Below, in pieces: positions 1-12,917 of a DNA stretch of 64,000 nt. Made by a program: the position numbers and the translations under genes. Under the pieces are notes generated by a model that saw nothing but the letters and a program-made list of their open reading frames with translations, did no database searches and was not told the origin of the DNA. Every line of letters starts with the position of its first letter. Position 1 is the first letter of the stretch. The stretch is from Rhynochetos jubatus (taxonomy: Eukaryota; Chordata; Aves; Eurypygiformes; Rhynochetidae): the NCBI GenBank assembly GCA_027574665.1, contig CM050658.1:25999098-26063097 (forward strand), written 5' to 3'.

Positions 1-3000
1 CTGCAGCATGCTTTGTGCCTTTATTCTTCTTTTGCTGAATTTTAATATATTATTTGCCATATTGCTGAAATAGTCATTAAGCTCACTGTGACAAAATCGT
101 TTGTCAGTGAGCAGAGGCAACAGAAAGCCAAAGCACCTGGGAGCGGGCGCTCTCTTGCCTGTGTGCTCACATCCCTGACCGCTGACAGTCTGGGATTTCA
201 GCAAGGGTACGTGCCCAGTTTGCTGACTCTGGATACACAGCTCTTCCTTTGGTTTTCACCTGGATATTGACAGACGATGCATCATAGCCCTGTCATCTCC
301 TAAAGAGCTTAGGGCTGAACTAGCTGATGCTGGGCTTTACCATATCTCTGTGAGCTCAGTAGTGTTGCTTCAAGTTTCTGTCTGAAGGCTTAGACGTGAA
401 ATGCCCTCTTGGTTAATGCTTCAAGCAGGTTTAAAAAGCTTTTTGAGTTTGTTTTCTAAGCGGTCATATTCTAAAGTTTATCTTCACTTTAAGGAGGAAA
501 ACTGTGATTTGCTGGGATTTGCATGTGTTTGAATCTCACGTGCTGAGCTGAATGCTTCTAGACTGCAGGTTTCTGACAGACATATCCTATTCATCTGAAC
601 AGAGCAGGCTATTATACAAATTGTCCAAGGCCTATTTTATTCAAAATGAGCTATCTTTCTGGCTTTACATAAGCTGAAGAAGATAATCTTTTTGCAAACC
701 TGACTGAAAGTCAGTAGACCAAATTGTGTAAAAAGAGTTTGGTATTTCAATTTAAAATTATGTTGAGGATGGAACAGAAAAGGAACTTTTGTGGAAAGTT
801 ATGATTAGGACAAAAATAATTCTAGCACAACGGTCTCCCTTTGGAAAAAGGGGTTTCATTAACATCAGCCTATAGCTGAGTGTTATCAGAGCTGTCAGTC
901 ACAAGAAGAGGCCATTAGACATGAAATTCTATGGAAGGATTGTAGGTGGACAGCCTGTCTGTTTATATCTTCCATGCGTTAACTACCACCACACTTTCTG
1001 ATTTGAGAAATATGAGGATATTTTATTTAATCGAAAATGCTGACACAAGGAATGTCTAAGATTCTTGTGAGGGAGAGTGTGCTACTTCACTCTGACTGAA
1101 TTCTGTGAAGAGTTTAGATTATACATTTTTTCTGTCTTGTAACTCATTTGTAATGTTCTTGAGTTCGATTTCAGATGTGATGTATATGTGTGAAGCTGGA
1201 CATTGCCTAATATTTATGTGTGTTGTAGGATCTGTGACTTGGCAAGACGGTGATGAGTTTAGCTGTATATTTTCCTTTAAGAGTTTCTCAGCAATGAAAC
1301 AGTAGGGTCATCTTCATGAAAATAATGATAAATAACTGCCACAACACTTGTGTCTATTATTGAAGTAGCATATATCCCAAGGTGATATTTTACAAATATG
1401 AAAGATATTTCTCTTTTTAATGTTTTCTACGTTAATTGAATCAAAAGACTTTAAAGCACTAATTGAAAATGCCAGAAATCTAAATTATAGTATTAATGTA
1501 AGATGATTATTTTTGCAGTTTTACTACTATTTTTAAATTGTTGGCTATTGTTCTCATATCTTTCTGAATGAAATGTTACTGAAATTGCAGTTTGTATACA
1601 GAGGGAGAAAAAAAATAAGCTCAGAATGTTTTTGTTGACTGTGATGGATGCTTGATGTCCAACATTTTTGATATATATACAAATAGATGACAATTGCCGG
1701 TTACTCAGCTGACTTTATGTGATGTGTTACCAAACTTTTTCTGGCTGCATGTAGTATCATTTCCACAGACTGTGATGATTCCTTTTGAATTTAGTATTGA
1801 GGGCTTTCGTATCAATTGCATTTTCTGATTTATTTTATTACACCTATCCAAGCCATTAGAAAGCTAAGGCTTTCAAATTTATCTGTATGTGATCTGAGTA
1901 AACCTAACACCTCACCAATCTAAGGATGGCCCTGAGCAAACCAAGGCTCTTTATCCAAAATAGTAACTTGACCAGTATATGTACTCTGTTTACAAGGAAG
2001 AAGCAAACCAGTATGAGTAGCTGTTTTTTGTTGATTTTATTTTTTTCCTTTCCCCAGATATTGTTATATGTTGTATTGCACACACAGTGTATCGTAGGCT
2101 GTTTGGTCTTACACTAAGAGAGATTGTTTCTTCAAAGAATCTTCCCAGCTTCCTTTCCTTACTTAACCTCACATTTAGTTCCATCAGTCTTCAGTCAGCC
2201 TCCTTTTCCCTAACATCTGCAAACTCATCATAAAATGAAAACTTCCTTTGGACTAACAGCTGTAAGATGTCTCTGCATCTGCAGTCTTGCATGGACTCCT
2301 TTTTTCTGAGATTTATGTAAGTGCAAATTTCAGGATATGGTATGGTTTATCCAGTACATTGTGTGCTATTGGAGTGGGCAAAGTCAAACAGAGTCAGTGT
2401 TACATATACCAGAATAAACTTACACAGACAATGAGTAATCCACAGAATAACAGAGAAAAGGAGTATTTTCTTTTTTTTATTTTTTTAAAAAGGTCTCCCT
2501 GATTTCATAGTCTTCATCTTCTAGAGAAGCTGAAGTTCATTTAAAAATGAACGTCAGTGTTAAAAGTAAAATCTCATTGGATACAAAGTGCAACGGAGGC
2601 ATTGCTGTTATGGCAGATTATTGTTTCTCCTGAGTAACACCTCCTAACTCCCAGCTGTTTTCTAGGTGTGAAGTATTTATTTCTCATGCTTGGGAAAGGT
2701 ATTATGAGTTACTGCTTCTTGCTCTGCTAAAAGCTTTTTCTGCTCTATAGATGTCTGTCTCCCCTTTTCTTAAGGTTGTGTAATTGTTGTGGAACCAAGC
2801 TGATTATAAACCAAGTTTTCAAATTTTTATTTAGCTTGCTGTTTGCTCTATTTTTTTCAAGCCTGATAAAGGCTTTGAGTGTCAAAAAGCTTTTGTTTCC
2901 TTCAATATCTCTTTATCTGCTGATGTAAGAAAAAGATACTATCTCTGCAAATGCTACTTCAACTGTTCCTAACACGTCCTTGTTGCTTGTCCTTGTCTCA

Positions 3001-4411
3001 CCTGGTCAGTAGTTGAAGGTTGTAAAGGTTTTTGAAGGTTGTAAAAACAGGTGATTTAGGGACCCTTGATACAGTTAAAACTTAAGCATGTGGCTTCCTC
3101 TGTGGTAGGAGGAAATAGGCAGAAGCAAAAGAATCACGTTCTTTTATTACTTATCCTATTGTAGGAAAACAGTGGGTAAAAAATAGGGGAAGAAAAACAA
3201 AGCTTTAACCCTGTCAAAAACCATCTAGTTACCTTTCCCACTTGCACTTTCAAAAATGACGATTCTGGAGCAGTGTTTATGTGCAGATCTCCATGATACA
3301 GTCAGGATCTGATGTCTTACCAGACCCAAAATAGGGGGAAGGCATGCTGATTTTGGTGACACTGTTCAGGTGAGTAAATTTAAGTGTAGGGAAGAGATGA
3401 CTAGAGAACTAATTACACTCAGGGGTTTAGGATTAGGATGCTGATATTTAACAATCTGTAGAACAAAATGCCAATAAAATAGCAATTTTAGTCTGAATTA
3501 GTTGCACTTTGTATCTGACTCTTTAATACTCATTACAGTGGACTTCATATACCAATATTTTTTGCTTTATGTGGGTGACATACAATTTTGAGTGAAAAGT
3601 GGAGTGCACTTAACCTTCCATTATTAATCTTTTGAGACTTCTGTATGCTTTTCAAAGCTGAATTACATTTGAATTTCTGTAGTGGAGTGTTTTAACTAAC
3701 CTCTTCTTGGTCTGACATTTAAATGCAGGAATTCTCTCTTTTTAAAAGAAAAGAAATTCCATAGTAACAGAAAAATCTTCTCTGCAACTTGGAATTTATT
3801 TTGTAATTATTGTGGTAGACAGTATTTTTTCAAAAGCAGTACTCCAGGGTATCTCCAGTTTCTAAACTCAATTAAATGAATTAAAGCTCTGTTTTAACAG
3901 ATTTCGAAGAGCGACCTGGTCAGTCCTCCCTGTGTATCATTTTTTTACCTGGAGCCTCAAGAAGACATTTTTAGAGATTAAAATATGGATAAATTATTTT
4001 TCAAAGTGAAAGAAAGAATAGAAATGCACAAACATGTGTTGTATGTGTTAAGATTTACTAGTCATTGCTGAAATTTCTATACTGTTTTTTAACATCTGTT
4101 TGTGAGATGCTGTGTATTTAGCTGTGCATTATTCCAGAGAAAATGTCCCTGTTTCCCTGGTTTTGGTTGGAATGTACTTGTAGTAAGAAAGCAAAAACTA
4201 AAGATGTGGTACTACTATGGGGGAAGGAAAGAAACATAGGCAAGTACTAAATCAAAATAAGTATGATGTGCTTTTGGAAATGATGCAGAGGTTCAAGATA
4301 TTTTAGTTATAAATTGCTCAATTTCTAGTTTTGCTTTCCTAATAATGTGAGTTCATCCATAGAATAGTAGTAAGAGGCAGTATGTTGTGGATCCTGACAA
4401 CTATGCCAGTT
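1..4411. other. Unique AT-rich non-coding DNA
   Basis: No recognisable repeat, exon or RNA gene was seen in this stretch. The open frames are all under about 80 codons, overlap on both strands and show no domain-like composition. The only local structure noted is a 14-base direct repeat, TTGAAGGTTGTAAA, at 3013-3026 and 3032-3045 (period 19). The block ends where the LTR of the retroviral remnant begins. Confidence 0.6.
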
Positions 4412-5281
4412 TGTCACAAATGGGTTTGACAAATTAAAGAATCATTGTCAAAGATAGTGGCAAAAGTGATTTTAATACGGTGGGTGTAGAAGTGTGACTT
4501 GACATAGTTTGATGGCAAGGTTCACTCTATCACTGTACGGAACAATCACTTGAACAGTGATTCAAAACTACCAAGTCACAAATCACATTTACCAAGACTA
4601 AAAAGTTACCAAAATACAAATCAAAGCTACCATACTACATGGTTATGCCTGATATTGATCTCTTATCAAAGATCTGCCATTGGTAAAAGGCCTCTCTGCC
4701 TTGAGGAGCAACCTTGAAGAGGCATCCCAGCTCAAGTAATGATCGCTGCCATGCAGCCACGCTGCCTAGCAGGGAGAGTTCTAAGGAGGCTCACTTAGGC
4801 TGTCGTATTTATGAAGTAAAGTGGTTGGCTCGTAGTCAAATTACATGCGATGGAAAAGGTATGAATGAGATTCCTTGTACCCACAACTTTATTTTTTTCA
4901 TTGATAAATGCATCTTGGAAAAGCCACCCGCTATTTATGTGTTAACTGCGTGATCAGTGTTCCAAGGTCATGTGCATCATTGATGCTCACTGTGTCACTC
5001 TGCTCCTTCGTGAGCTTTTCAGAAAACGGATTGAAACTAGAGGTGTTCTTAACCTGGCAACAGCTCCACCTTTTACCTCTTTTGGAGTCTACCAAACTAC
5101 TATTGGTTCGGTTAAGGGGTTGAGTGCATCAGTCACATTCCACCCCGTGACTACAATCAATCTACTTTATAGATTCATAGAGTGGTAGTATGGTTACCTG
5201 TTGTCTGTATGTCATAAATAAGTGGTGTACTACAGATCAGTGGTAAGTCTAATTATCTGATAAGTTGTTTAGTGTGTCACA
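4412..5281 (-). mobile_element. Retroviral LTR, 3' LTR of an ERV remnant
   Basis: On the minus strand this block starts TGTGACACAC and ends TTTGTGACA, so it has the TG...CA ends expected of an LTR. It lies directly downstream of envelope-like sequence on the same strand, which is where a 3' LTR sits. A poly-A signal (AATAAA on the minus strand) lies at 4888-4893. An A/T box reading ATAAATAG lies just upstream of it at 4931-4938 and could be a TATA element, which would imply a very short R region. The family was not recognised. No matching 5' LTR was found within the window, so the target duplication cannot be checked. It appears fairly old, since CpGs are few. The exact ends are inferred from the TG/CA dinucleotides and the position of the envelope-like sequence. 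Confidence 0.6.
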
Positions 5282-5288
5282 ATTATTG

Positions 5289-6640
5289 TTAGTTATTTAC
5301 CATTTCACATATAGAATCAGTTGATTGTGTATGTTTTGCATACACATATGGATTGACATAATTTGTTTCACCTTTTGCCAAACTTTGATATACAGAATGA
5401 TTATAGGCAATAAACATAATAATGTTAAAACTAATTGGATGCAGCATCGAATACAAAATTCCAGTTGCTATTGGTGACCATCCAACAAGAATTTTCCAAT
5501 AGTTATTTTCTCCATTTTTCTTCATTCTTTCTAGGACATCATGTATCTTATCTGCACCAGGATGGAAGGTAGTCAGTGTTCTTTGTCCATTGTTTCAAAC
5601 TTGTTTTAGCAATTGCCTCTGGTCATCATGTTGCGACAGCTTTCTCACCAATGCGAGATTCATTTCAATAGGGTTAGGCAATAAAACTTGGTCCAATGTA
5701 TAGTTAGATTCTAGAAGCTGATGGAGTGGGACAGGAGATGGATAGTTCAAGTTGCATCCCATAATTTTGGTAAAATTACAAATACAGAAATTTGAGTGAT
5801 TATGTGTCTCTACAGTGGTGGTGTCTGTAGCTACAAAATCCTAAAGGGTTCTCATACACACGCATCCATTTCCAACATATAGATGTACAAAAACTGTACA
5901 AAACTGTACAGTTTCAGGGTTTTCATCAGGATGTATTTCAAAATGACAAATGTTTTGTTCAGTGTCAAGACAAATGTCTCGGGCCTTAATGGTATTACTT
6001 TCACAAATAAATTCCTGTTTTTCCTGTACAACACATGCATCAACATCAGTAGTTTGCCATTTGTTCCTGTTTCGTTGGGCCCATACTTCCTGTTCTAATG
6101 GAGAGGGTTCCATTGTGATTTAATCCCAGTGCAGTGATTGGGCCTGTGGTGTAAACGAAACCATTGCATATTGTTAAAAAACCAGCTCCGGCTTTACTGT
6201 CTTGGGGTCATAAATGAAATGTCACCACCAGGATTGGAATTCCATTTCAAATTCAGTTGCATTATCCCAGATTACCTTTCGAACTTCAGTGGGTAAGGTG
6301 CCCTCTTCGCCTGATCTCACAATCTCTGCCACAGTAGACTGTACCCACAACTGAGAAGCAGGTATGGTGCAGAATCTGCTATAGCTACTGTATTGATTCG
6401 CACGAATAAAGGAAGCGAGGGTTTCCATCACATGTGTTGGGCTTGTTGGTGTTTAATTTGGTCCATGCTGACAATGATTGCTCCTGCAAGAAAGATGAGC
6501 AATGCTTCAGTGGTTGACTCAGCCTCCAGGGGAGGTGTGCTGGTATCATTCCTGGAAAGGGAAAACAATACAAGTCTTGGTGCAGATGGATTGCCTCTTA
6601 GTGGCTCAGTTCTAAGTATTAGAAATTCTAAGAGCACCAT
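5289..6640 (-). pseudogene. Broken envelope-like region of an endogenous retrovirus
   Basis: Three minus-strand open stretches in different frames (about 6640-6222, 6113-5841 and 5525-5289) follow each other in the order of a retroviral envelope gene. The first includes a hydrophobic run (LLIFLAGAIIVSM) that could be a signal or anchor. The middle one is cysteine-rich, with NGCVCMRTL at its end. The last carries a long hydrophobic segment following GWSPIATGIL, as in a membrane-spanning domain close to the C-terminus. The sequence stops just before the LTR at 4412-5281. The region is broken by several interruptions and is a fossil. No gag, protease or pol sequence was seen next to it. The CX6CC motif of gamma-type envelopes is not evident, so the class is uncertain. 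The envelope call rests on gene order, cysteine pattern and membrane segments, not on a database match. Confidence 0.5.
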
Positions 6641-6777
6641 AAAACTATTCGACCTTTAAACATTGTATTTGAGCTACATATAATTATGAAATTGTTTAGA
6701 ATACCTTTAAGTTCATACACTTCTCAAGTATGAAACTTAAATGTTTGGCCTACAAACACACGTCCTGTCTGTGTATG

Positions 6778-7573
6778 TGTGCTGGGTTCAGTCAGGAAAG
6801 GGTTAACTCCCTTTGCTCTGGTTGCCAGGGAACTCTGTTGCTGGACAGTAAGTGAAAACATTGATAAGGCCTCAGCTGGTGCTGGGGATGGCTTGTACTG
6901 AACTCAAGGTCTTTTGTCCGCTTCGGATACTGTAGCTGACCCAGACTAACCAAGGAAGTATTTCATCCCATAGTACGTCATGTTCCGGTCTCTTTGGGTG
7001 GGGAAGGGGGTCCGGTAGCCATTACTCTGCCCTTCTCTCTCTCCCTTACTCCCTTGCTCATTTATTCCCGGACACTTGCTAACCCTCCTGCGTTAGCTGC
7101 TTTGCCAGCTCCTGTGCTGGCTCATTCGTGTGGGAGCTGGTGGATTGTTTTGAGTTTTCTGGCCATGTTATCAGTGATAAGGTTTGCTCGGAATCTGCTG
7201 AATAGGCTGCTGGGCTCCGGGCTTCAGGCCACGGCTCTCGGGCTGCGATCGCTCTCGGGCTGTGGTTCTCGGGCTCTCTGGGTCTGATTTTCATCCCTGA
7301 ACATCTGGGTGTGCATTGGTCAGTGGATGGTGGGAAATTGTATCATATTGTATATATTGTATCATATGTTTTATTTTCTACTATTTTAATTATTTATTAT
7401 TAGTAGTATCTGTATATATTGATTTAGGTTTAATTAGTAAATAGTTCCTATCTCAATTTTACGAGCTTCCCTTATTTCTTTTTCCTCCGATTCATCCCCT
7501 CCACTGGAGGAGGGGAGGGGTATTTGTGAGAGCGGCTTCGTGGTATTTTGCTAGCCGGAGTTAAACCATGACA
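6778..7573 (+). mobile_element. Solo LTR, ERVL-type, plus sense
   Basis: This 796-bp element starts TGTGCTGGGTTCAG and ends TTAAACCATGACA. It is flanked by a perfect 5-bp target duplication, GTATG, at 6773-6777 and 7574-7578. A 5-bp duplication with TG...CA ends fits class III (ERVL) integration. The last ~130 bases (from about 7440) carry a module shared with the LTRs at 42434, 45993 and 62747: a TTCCTATCTCAA-like block, a CTCCGATT block, a G-rich stretch, then GTTAAACCATGACA. The upstream part is different, with CpG-containing, GC-rich sequence at 7190-7290, followed by an A/T-rich run. No internal retroviral sequence is attached in the same orientation, so it is a solo LTR. The intact duplication and remaining CpGs suggest a fairly recent insertion. 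An open frame at 6994-7287 lies inside it and is not a gene. Confidence 0.85.
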
Positions 7574-10447
7574 GTATGCGCTGTGCAATTTGTACATAGT
7601 ATGGACCTGATAAATGATATAAGTTGATCTTCAAATTTAATCCCAAACAGAGATCTGTGTAATTTAGAGAGAAAGTTGCAAATTTTTTATATCCTTGGTG
7701 AGGTGTGGAAAAGGTTTAACTGGTAAATTTGTGTATATGCTTTTAGTTGATAACCTTTTGGAAACTTCTAAAATTTTAATCTTCCAGAGCTATTCTGTTT
7801 GGAAGTTGACAGAATGCAAGATGTAAAATTCTATTTCCTGTGACCCTACAATTTAATATATGGTTATTAACTCTGTGTTCAGCATATTTTTTTCTTCGAT
7901 TTACAGTGATGTATTATTTTGTACTTGCATATTTGTCTTAGACAACTGTTGGGTTTTGGTTTATATCTGATTTAGGAGATAGGAAAAAGTCATGAAAAGT
8001 GCTTGCTTATCCAGTTTTCTTGTATTCCAGTGTAATAGGTGTTACAATTTGAATTACTGTTATTTTATAGAAATTACTGGGAGGGGGAAGGAGGGCATTT
8101 AAATCTTACTCTTTCATTGAAATAAGAAGTAAATGGGTTAAATGGTCTATTACTAGTAATTTAGATTAAATGTACTAGAAAGTAATCATGCTTCAGATAT
8201 AGTGTCCATAAGCACAATAGCATGCGATTCTTTATAACTGTCCTTTTATTTATTCACCTTTCCCAGGAGGGTCAGGCAGGATGAACTATCTGTGAGTCAG
8301 TAAATGCACTGGAAAGGGTTAGTTCAGTGATAGTGCCTCTCTATTAACATAGCTGGATTTAAATCTATTAAATTCCACGGCCTGCATAAAAGTATTTCAT
8401 GGTAACTGGGCAGTCGGCCATGGATTTGTTTTGAAATTCTGTTAGTTCTGCAGTCACTAAGGACACAAAGATCCACAGCTAAGATTTTGTATGTGTATTC
8501 TTCAGCAATTGGTTAGCAGAGTGAAGATAACCTAGTCCGTTGGGACAACTTCAAGGCCCATGAAACTTACGGTTAAAGGCCAAACCATTTCTTTGGGCTG
8601 CACAAGTTGTTGCTCTCATTACCTCTTTGTGAGCAAGGGTTTTGTTCATTACATATGTAAATTAGTATTGTCTCCCTCTATCCTGTAAAAATAACAATAA
8701 TTGCAAATAGCTATATAATGATAGGATGTTAATAAATGAATAGAGAAATAATTTTATGATTGATTGCAGAAAATTAATCAAATACGACTTGTTGGCACTG
8801 AAGTAAAAAAAAAATCAGATGATCTCTGTAGTTTTTTCACTGTGTGTGACTGAGGTGTGAAAAGTAACCAAATCTAAAGATCACTAAGTCAAAAGAAAAA
8901 TCCCCTTTGGGAGCACTGAAGAGAGAAACCTGGAAGTAATACATTATTTGCTCACTTCTCTTGAAATATTTTGAGTCATTTAGCTGGGCAACTTGTGCTG
9001 CCCCAATTCCAGTGTCGTGTGATGTTCTGTTGTACTCTGTTTTCTGTGTGCAGTTTGTCAACATTTCTGGAAAGCACAAAAATGGAAACACTAAGATAAG
9101 CACTCAAATCCATTGTCACAACTTAGATTAATTACATTCACTTATAAAATGTAGCCTTGAATTAACAGCCAGGCTTTATTTGGGTTATTAAATCAGATGT
9201 TTTCTTATAAAACACTTTAAAGTTTTAAATTTTTTTTTCAAATGACGTGCAAGCTTGATGACTAATTAAGGTTCCCCTGGCAATACTATGGACGAGAGAA
9301 GAGGAGAGATATTTTCCCTTCATGTCCATGCACAGAGAAAATTGCATATGTGACCAATTTGTATGGTAGGTAATTGGGGATCAATTGTTTACACACACAG
9401 GCACACACAGTGTTGTCTCTCTGTGCCATGTGCCCACTGCAAGTGTGTGATGTGAACATCTCATGCTGCTAATTTTCTCTTGGCATAGAACCACTCTGAT
9501 CTCGCCACATCCAATGATATTTCGAAGGGATGAAGGGGTTTGCTTGGTGCTGTTTCATTTATCATAACTGATTATTTAATCTCTTCATTTTCACTTGGAA
9601 CAGTGCACGTTTTTCCCAATTTTATTTTTATATACAAGGAGTTCAGAGCACATTCTTCTTTCTCTTCTCTATTTTGTTCTCATTCTGTCTCGCTCATCTC
9701 AGACCAGTTTTACTGGCAGCCTGCTGCAGTATAGTGAGGCTTCACTGTGGGTTTCCAGCTGATGCTAGCTGAAGTCATTGGGAAGTTGCATCTTTCTGAG
9801 GCTGTCACATAGCTATTTGTGCTGCTGTGTGGACTGTGGGCTTTTGCTTCTGGATGAGCTCCCTGTGTGCATTGCTGCTGGTGGGCACATGGACATCTCT
9901 GCTACTCGGTGTCAGTGTGTGAGAGCTTACTCTATCAAAAGGTTTTGGCAATCCTTTCACTCATCAGATTCTATGAATGTATTGATGTTGTTTGGGCGTG
10001 ACAGTTACTTGGGGAAGAATAAAATAATAGTATCTTTCATTCTCAAGTGCTTTTTTAAACTAATACCGTCTTAATAAACTCCATTTTACTCATTAACTTG
10101 AAAACATTCAAACAAATATCAGTAAGATGTGCGAAGCAGATAAACAATAAAACCTAACCATTTTCTTGGGTCATACAAGGTGAGACCTTCGTTCCAATTC
10201 AAACTTCAAGCTCTGTGAAGAAGGCTGCACTTGCAATCATGCCCAGGTGACCTGGGAGTCTTTATTTTAAGCAAGAGCTGCAGATTTCAGTAATCTTAAG
10301 AAAACATGATGAAAAATAGATTTTAAGTAAATATTAAATATTGCAGCACTTGTGATGGAGTCAGAATTTTCATCATTCACAGTAGTTCCATTTTCCCTGG
10401 ATAGACAGATTCATGTCTACTCTATATTTCTTGTAGAATGTGGTGGG

Positions 10448-10540
10448 GTTTTTTTGTTTGTTTGTTTTGTTTTGTTATTTTTTGTTTTTATTTCTGGCTG
10501 TGGATGGTGCTGGATTTTTTTTTTTTTTTTTTTTTTTTTT
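10448..10540. repeat. T-rich low-complexity tract ending in T26
   Basis: The stretch contains GTTTGTTTG/TTTTG runs and ends in an uninterrupted run of 26 T at 10515-10540. No SINE or LINE body was recognised next to it on either strand, so it is annotated as simple sequence rather than a retroposon tail. Confidence 0.85.
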
Positions 10541-12702
10541 GAGTCAATTGAATACATTAAAAAGGTTTGGGGATTCTTTGATTTATTTTTAGGCAGATAC
10601 AGGTAGTTTTGGTTTATGCCCAACTTGGTGCTTTCCTTTTTTTCTTAGCATTGTTGAAGCACATTGATTATTTCAGGTTTGAATCTGACCGTTTAAGCTT
10701 GTACTTGAACAGGGAGTAGCCAAAGTCACTTGAGACTTTACTTTTCCTTATGGTCTTTTCTTTCAGCCCACTGGGCTTTGGGATGAATTATTACTTCACT
10801 GGGTGACAGTCAGAGGGTAATCACATGAAGAGACTGCTTGAGCTTTCTCTGTCATGAATGTCGTAGTTTCAAGCTGAGTGACACTTAAGACACATTTTGA
10901 ACTTCCAGTACCAGAAAATGGGAGGTACATACATTAATAATTATGCTGGTGATAAACAGGTATATAAGAACGTAGAGAAGTACTACTATAACTTCTGTAG
11001 GGAGACTTAGGAGATATATCCTTAGACAGATTTTGTAGTATGAGAAAATATTATTAAAACCTTAATTAGTTGTGGAGTCTGCTGTTACTCCTGTAAACAC
11101 ACAAATAAAGCCATATTTCTGTTCAGTAGTGTAGCTGTGATGATAACATATGGCCTCCAAGCTCTTAACATTTTTTTCTGGAAACATTTATGCATCGTTA
11201 GTACTTAGCCCTGCTGGTAGGGAATAAAACGGTATTGAGGAGCATTCCCTTTTCTCTCTTGTCTCAGCATGTAGGCATGTTGTTGGTTGAGGTTGGGATG
11301 GAGCTATTTACAACACCTGTTTCAAATACTGGACATCCACCCTATTATGTGCTTTTCCTAATATAAAACATCACTTGCAATCAGAGGACTTTATGATATT
11401 CTGATACACAGTAGAGGTATGAGTTTGCAAATTACTTACTTTTCCAAGTGCATGTATCAATATGATTCTTTAGTATCAAATAGGGTCTGCATTTGGGAAT
11501 CATGATGCATGTGAATGCTTTTGTATCTGTACCTAGAGTAAAAGATACATCGTAGGTGCATGTAAGCAAAGTGCTAGTATTTAAATATGTGTAATTTTGT
11601 ATCTTGAACTTGCAAGTAGTATGCCTTAAAAGAAATATTGTTCCTTGGAAAGTCTTCGCTTGCAAAGATAATTAAGGGGAAACCCCCCCAATTTCTATTT
11701 CCTGTATTTTTTTGTGTCCAAACAAGGACTTCTGTACTATTTGATTTCATGGCTGCAGAAACTGCGGAAGGACTTAGATTTGTTCTCAGATATTCTTACG
11801 TATTTGAGACTCTCCTGTGCTAGGCTTATCTTCCTTCTGAGGAAGGAATACTTGTGTGGGAGTAGGTGGGGATCCCAGGTGAGACTGTTGAGAGCAATGA
11901 TTGCCTGTGCAGGTGCACCTGGGGCCCTGGCAGTCACACCAAGAGAGCAGTCAACAGTTGAGATCATTCTGCAAACTTTCCCCCAGTGAAAGATTTCAGT
12001 TAGTTCTCTCTCCTTTATCCAGGTATTATTTTTCTTATTAAAATATATTAAAAATAAAATAAACATTTGTTTTGATACTTTGGTACTTCAGTTCTTTTGA
12101 TGTAGCTGATGCTTTATGAAGGCGGGCAGTCTGGATCTAAGGTATGTGACAAAAATTGGTTTTGCAGCATATCATTTGGTAGAATGGAAATTCTGTTGCA
12201 GCAGCTTTTTTTAAGTTGTAGGTTTTAATTAAATAAACAAAATGAGAATAAAGCCAGGCATTAATGCTGCTACCTATTATGATATTGAATCCTATTTTAT
12301 GTTCCCAATTAATTTTCAGGCTTTGAGTTGATTTTTTTTTTTTTTTAACAATACCTAAGTGCATCCCAAATATTGACAGAAGTAAATTTGGAGCTTTGGG
12401 GAGAAAATACTTGGGGTTTCTCGCACCTAGAAAGTTTTGGAAACAGTTTGGGAATGCTAGAATAAGCCTGTTAGCTGGATGCTTCTGCAAAAACAAATGG
12501 CAGTTAAAGCTAACAGCTCTGACATTTACATTGTGAACTTTAGGTGCTGGACTTTATAAGACCCTGAAAAGACTGAAGCAATTTATACCGTGCTGCAGTC
12601 TGTCCCAGTGCTCTGAAGACTGCATTGCCCTGTGTTGCATTGGTTTTACTTCCAAGCATGGGGTTTAGAAACTTAGCTTTATTTTTCTAGGACATAAATA
12701 GG

Positions 12703-12722
12703 AAAAAAAAAAAAAAAAAAAA
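12703..12722. repeat. A20 homopolymer
   Basis: An uninterrupted run of 20 A. The upstream sequence is not a recognised LINE or SINE, and no clear target duplication was seen, so a processed-insertion origin is not supported. Confidence 0.9.
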
Positions 12723-12886
12723 GGCAGCAGAGCAGTGAAGGCTGAGTATCAAAGCAAAATCCATGTCTCAAGGAGTGACAAGAGAATGATAATGGGAATG
12801 ACACCTGCCTGTATTTGTCTGAATGAAGTGAATTTCAGAGGGCAGGTTTTGCAAAGAGTTAATGATGTTTTCATCAACTTTTTCTT

Positions 12887-12917
12887 CCCGCCCCCCCCCC
12901 CCCCCCCCCCGCCCGCC
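12887..12917. repeat. C-tract (C20 core), possible G-quadruplex/i-motif former
   Basis: Twenty consecutive C at 12891-12910 are flanked by CCCG on the left and GCCCG on the right. On the minus strand this is a G20 run, which could form a G-quadruplex. It lies in otherwise AT-rich unique DNA, about 170 bp from the A20 tract. Such runs are often length-variable or mis-sequenced. Confidence 0.9.

Noticed and set aside
6994-7287. 97-codon open frame (+)
   Set aside because: Contained in the solo LTR at 6778-7573.
10515-10540. T26 as the poly-A tail of a minus-strand retroposed gene
   Set aside because: No body of a retrocopy or SINE and no target duplication were seen next to it.
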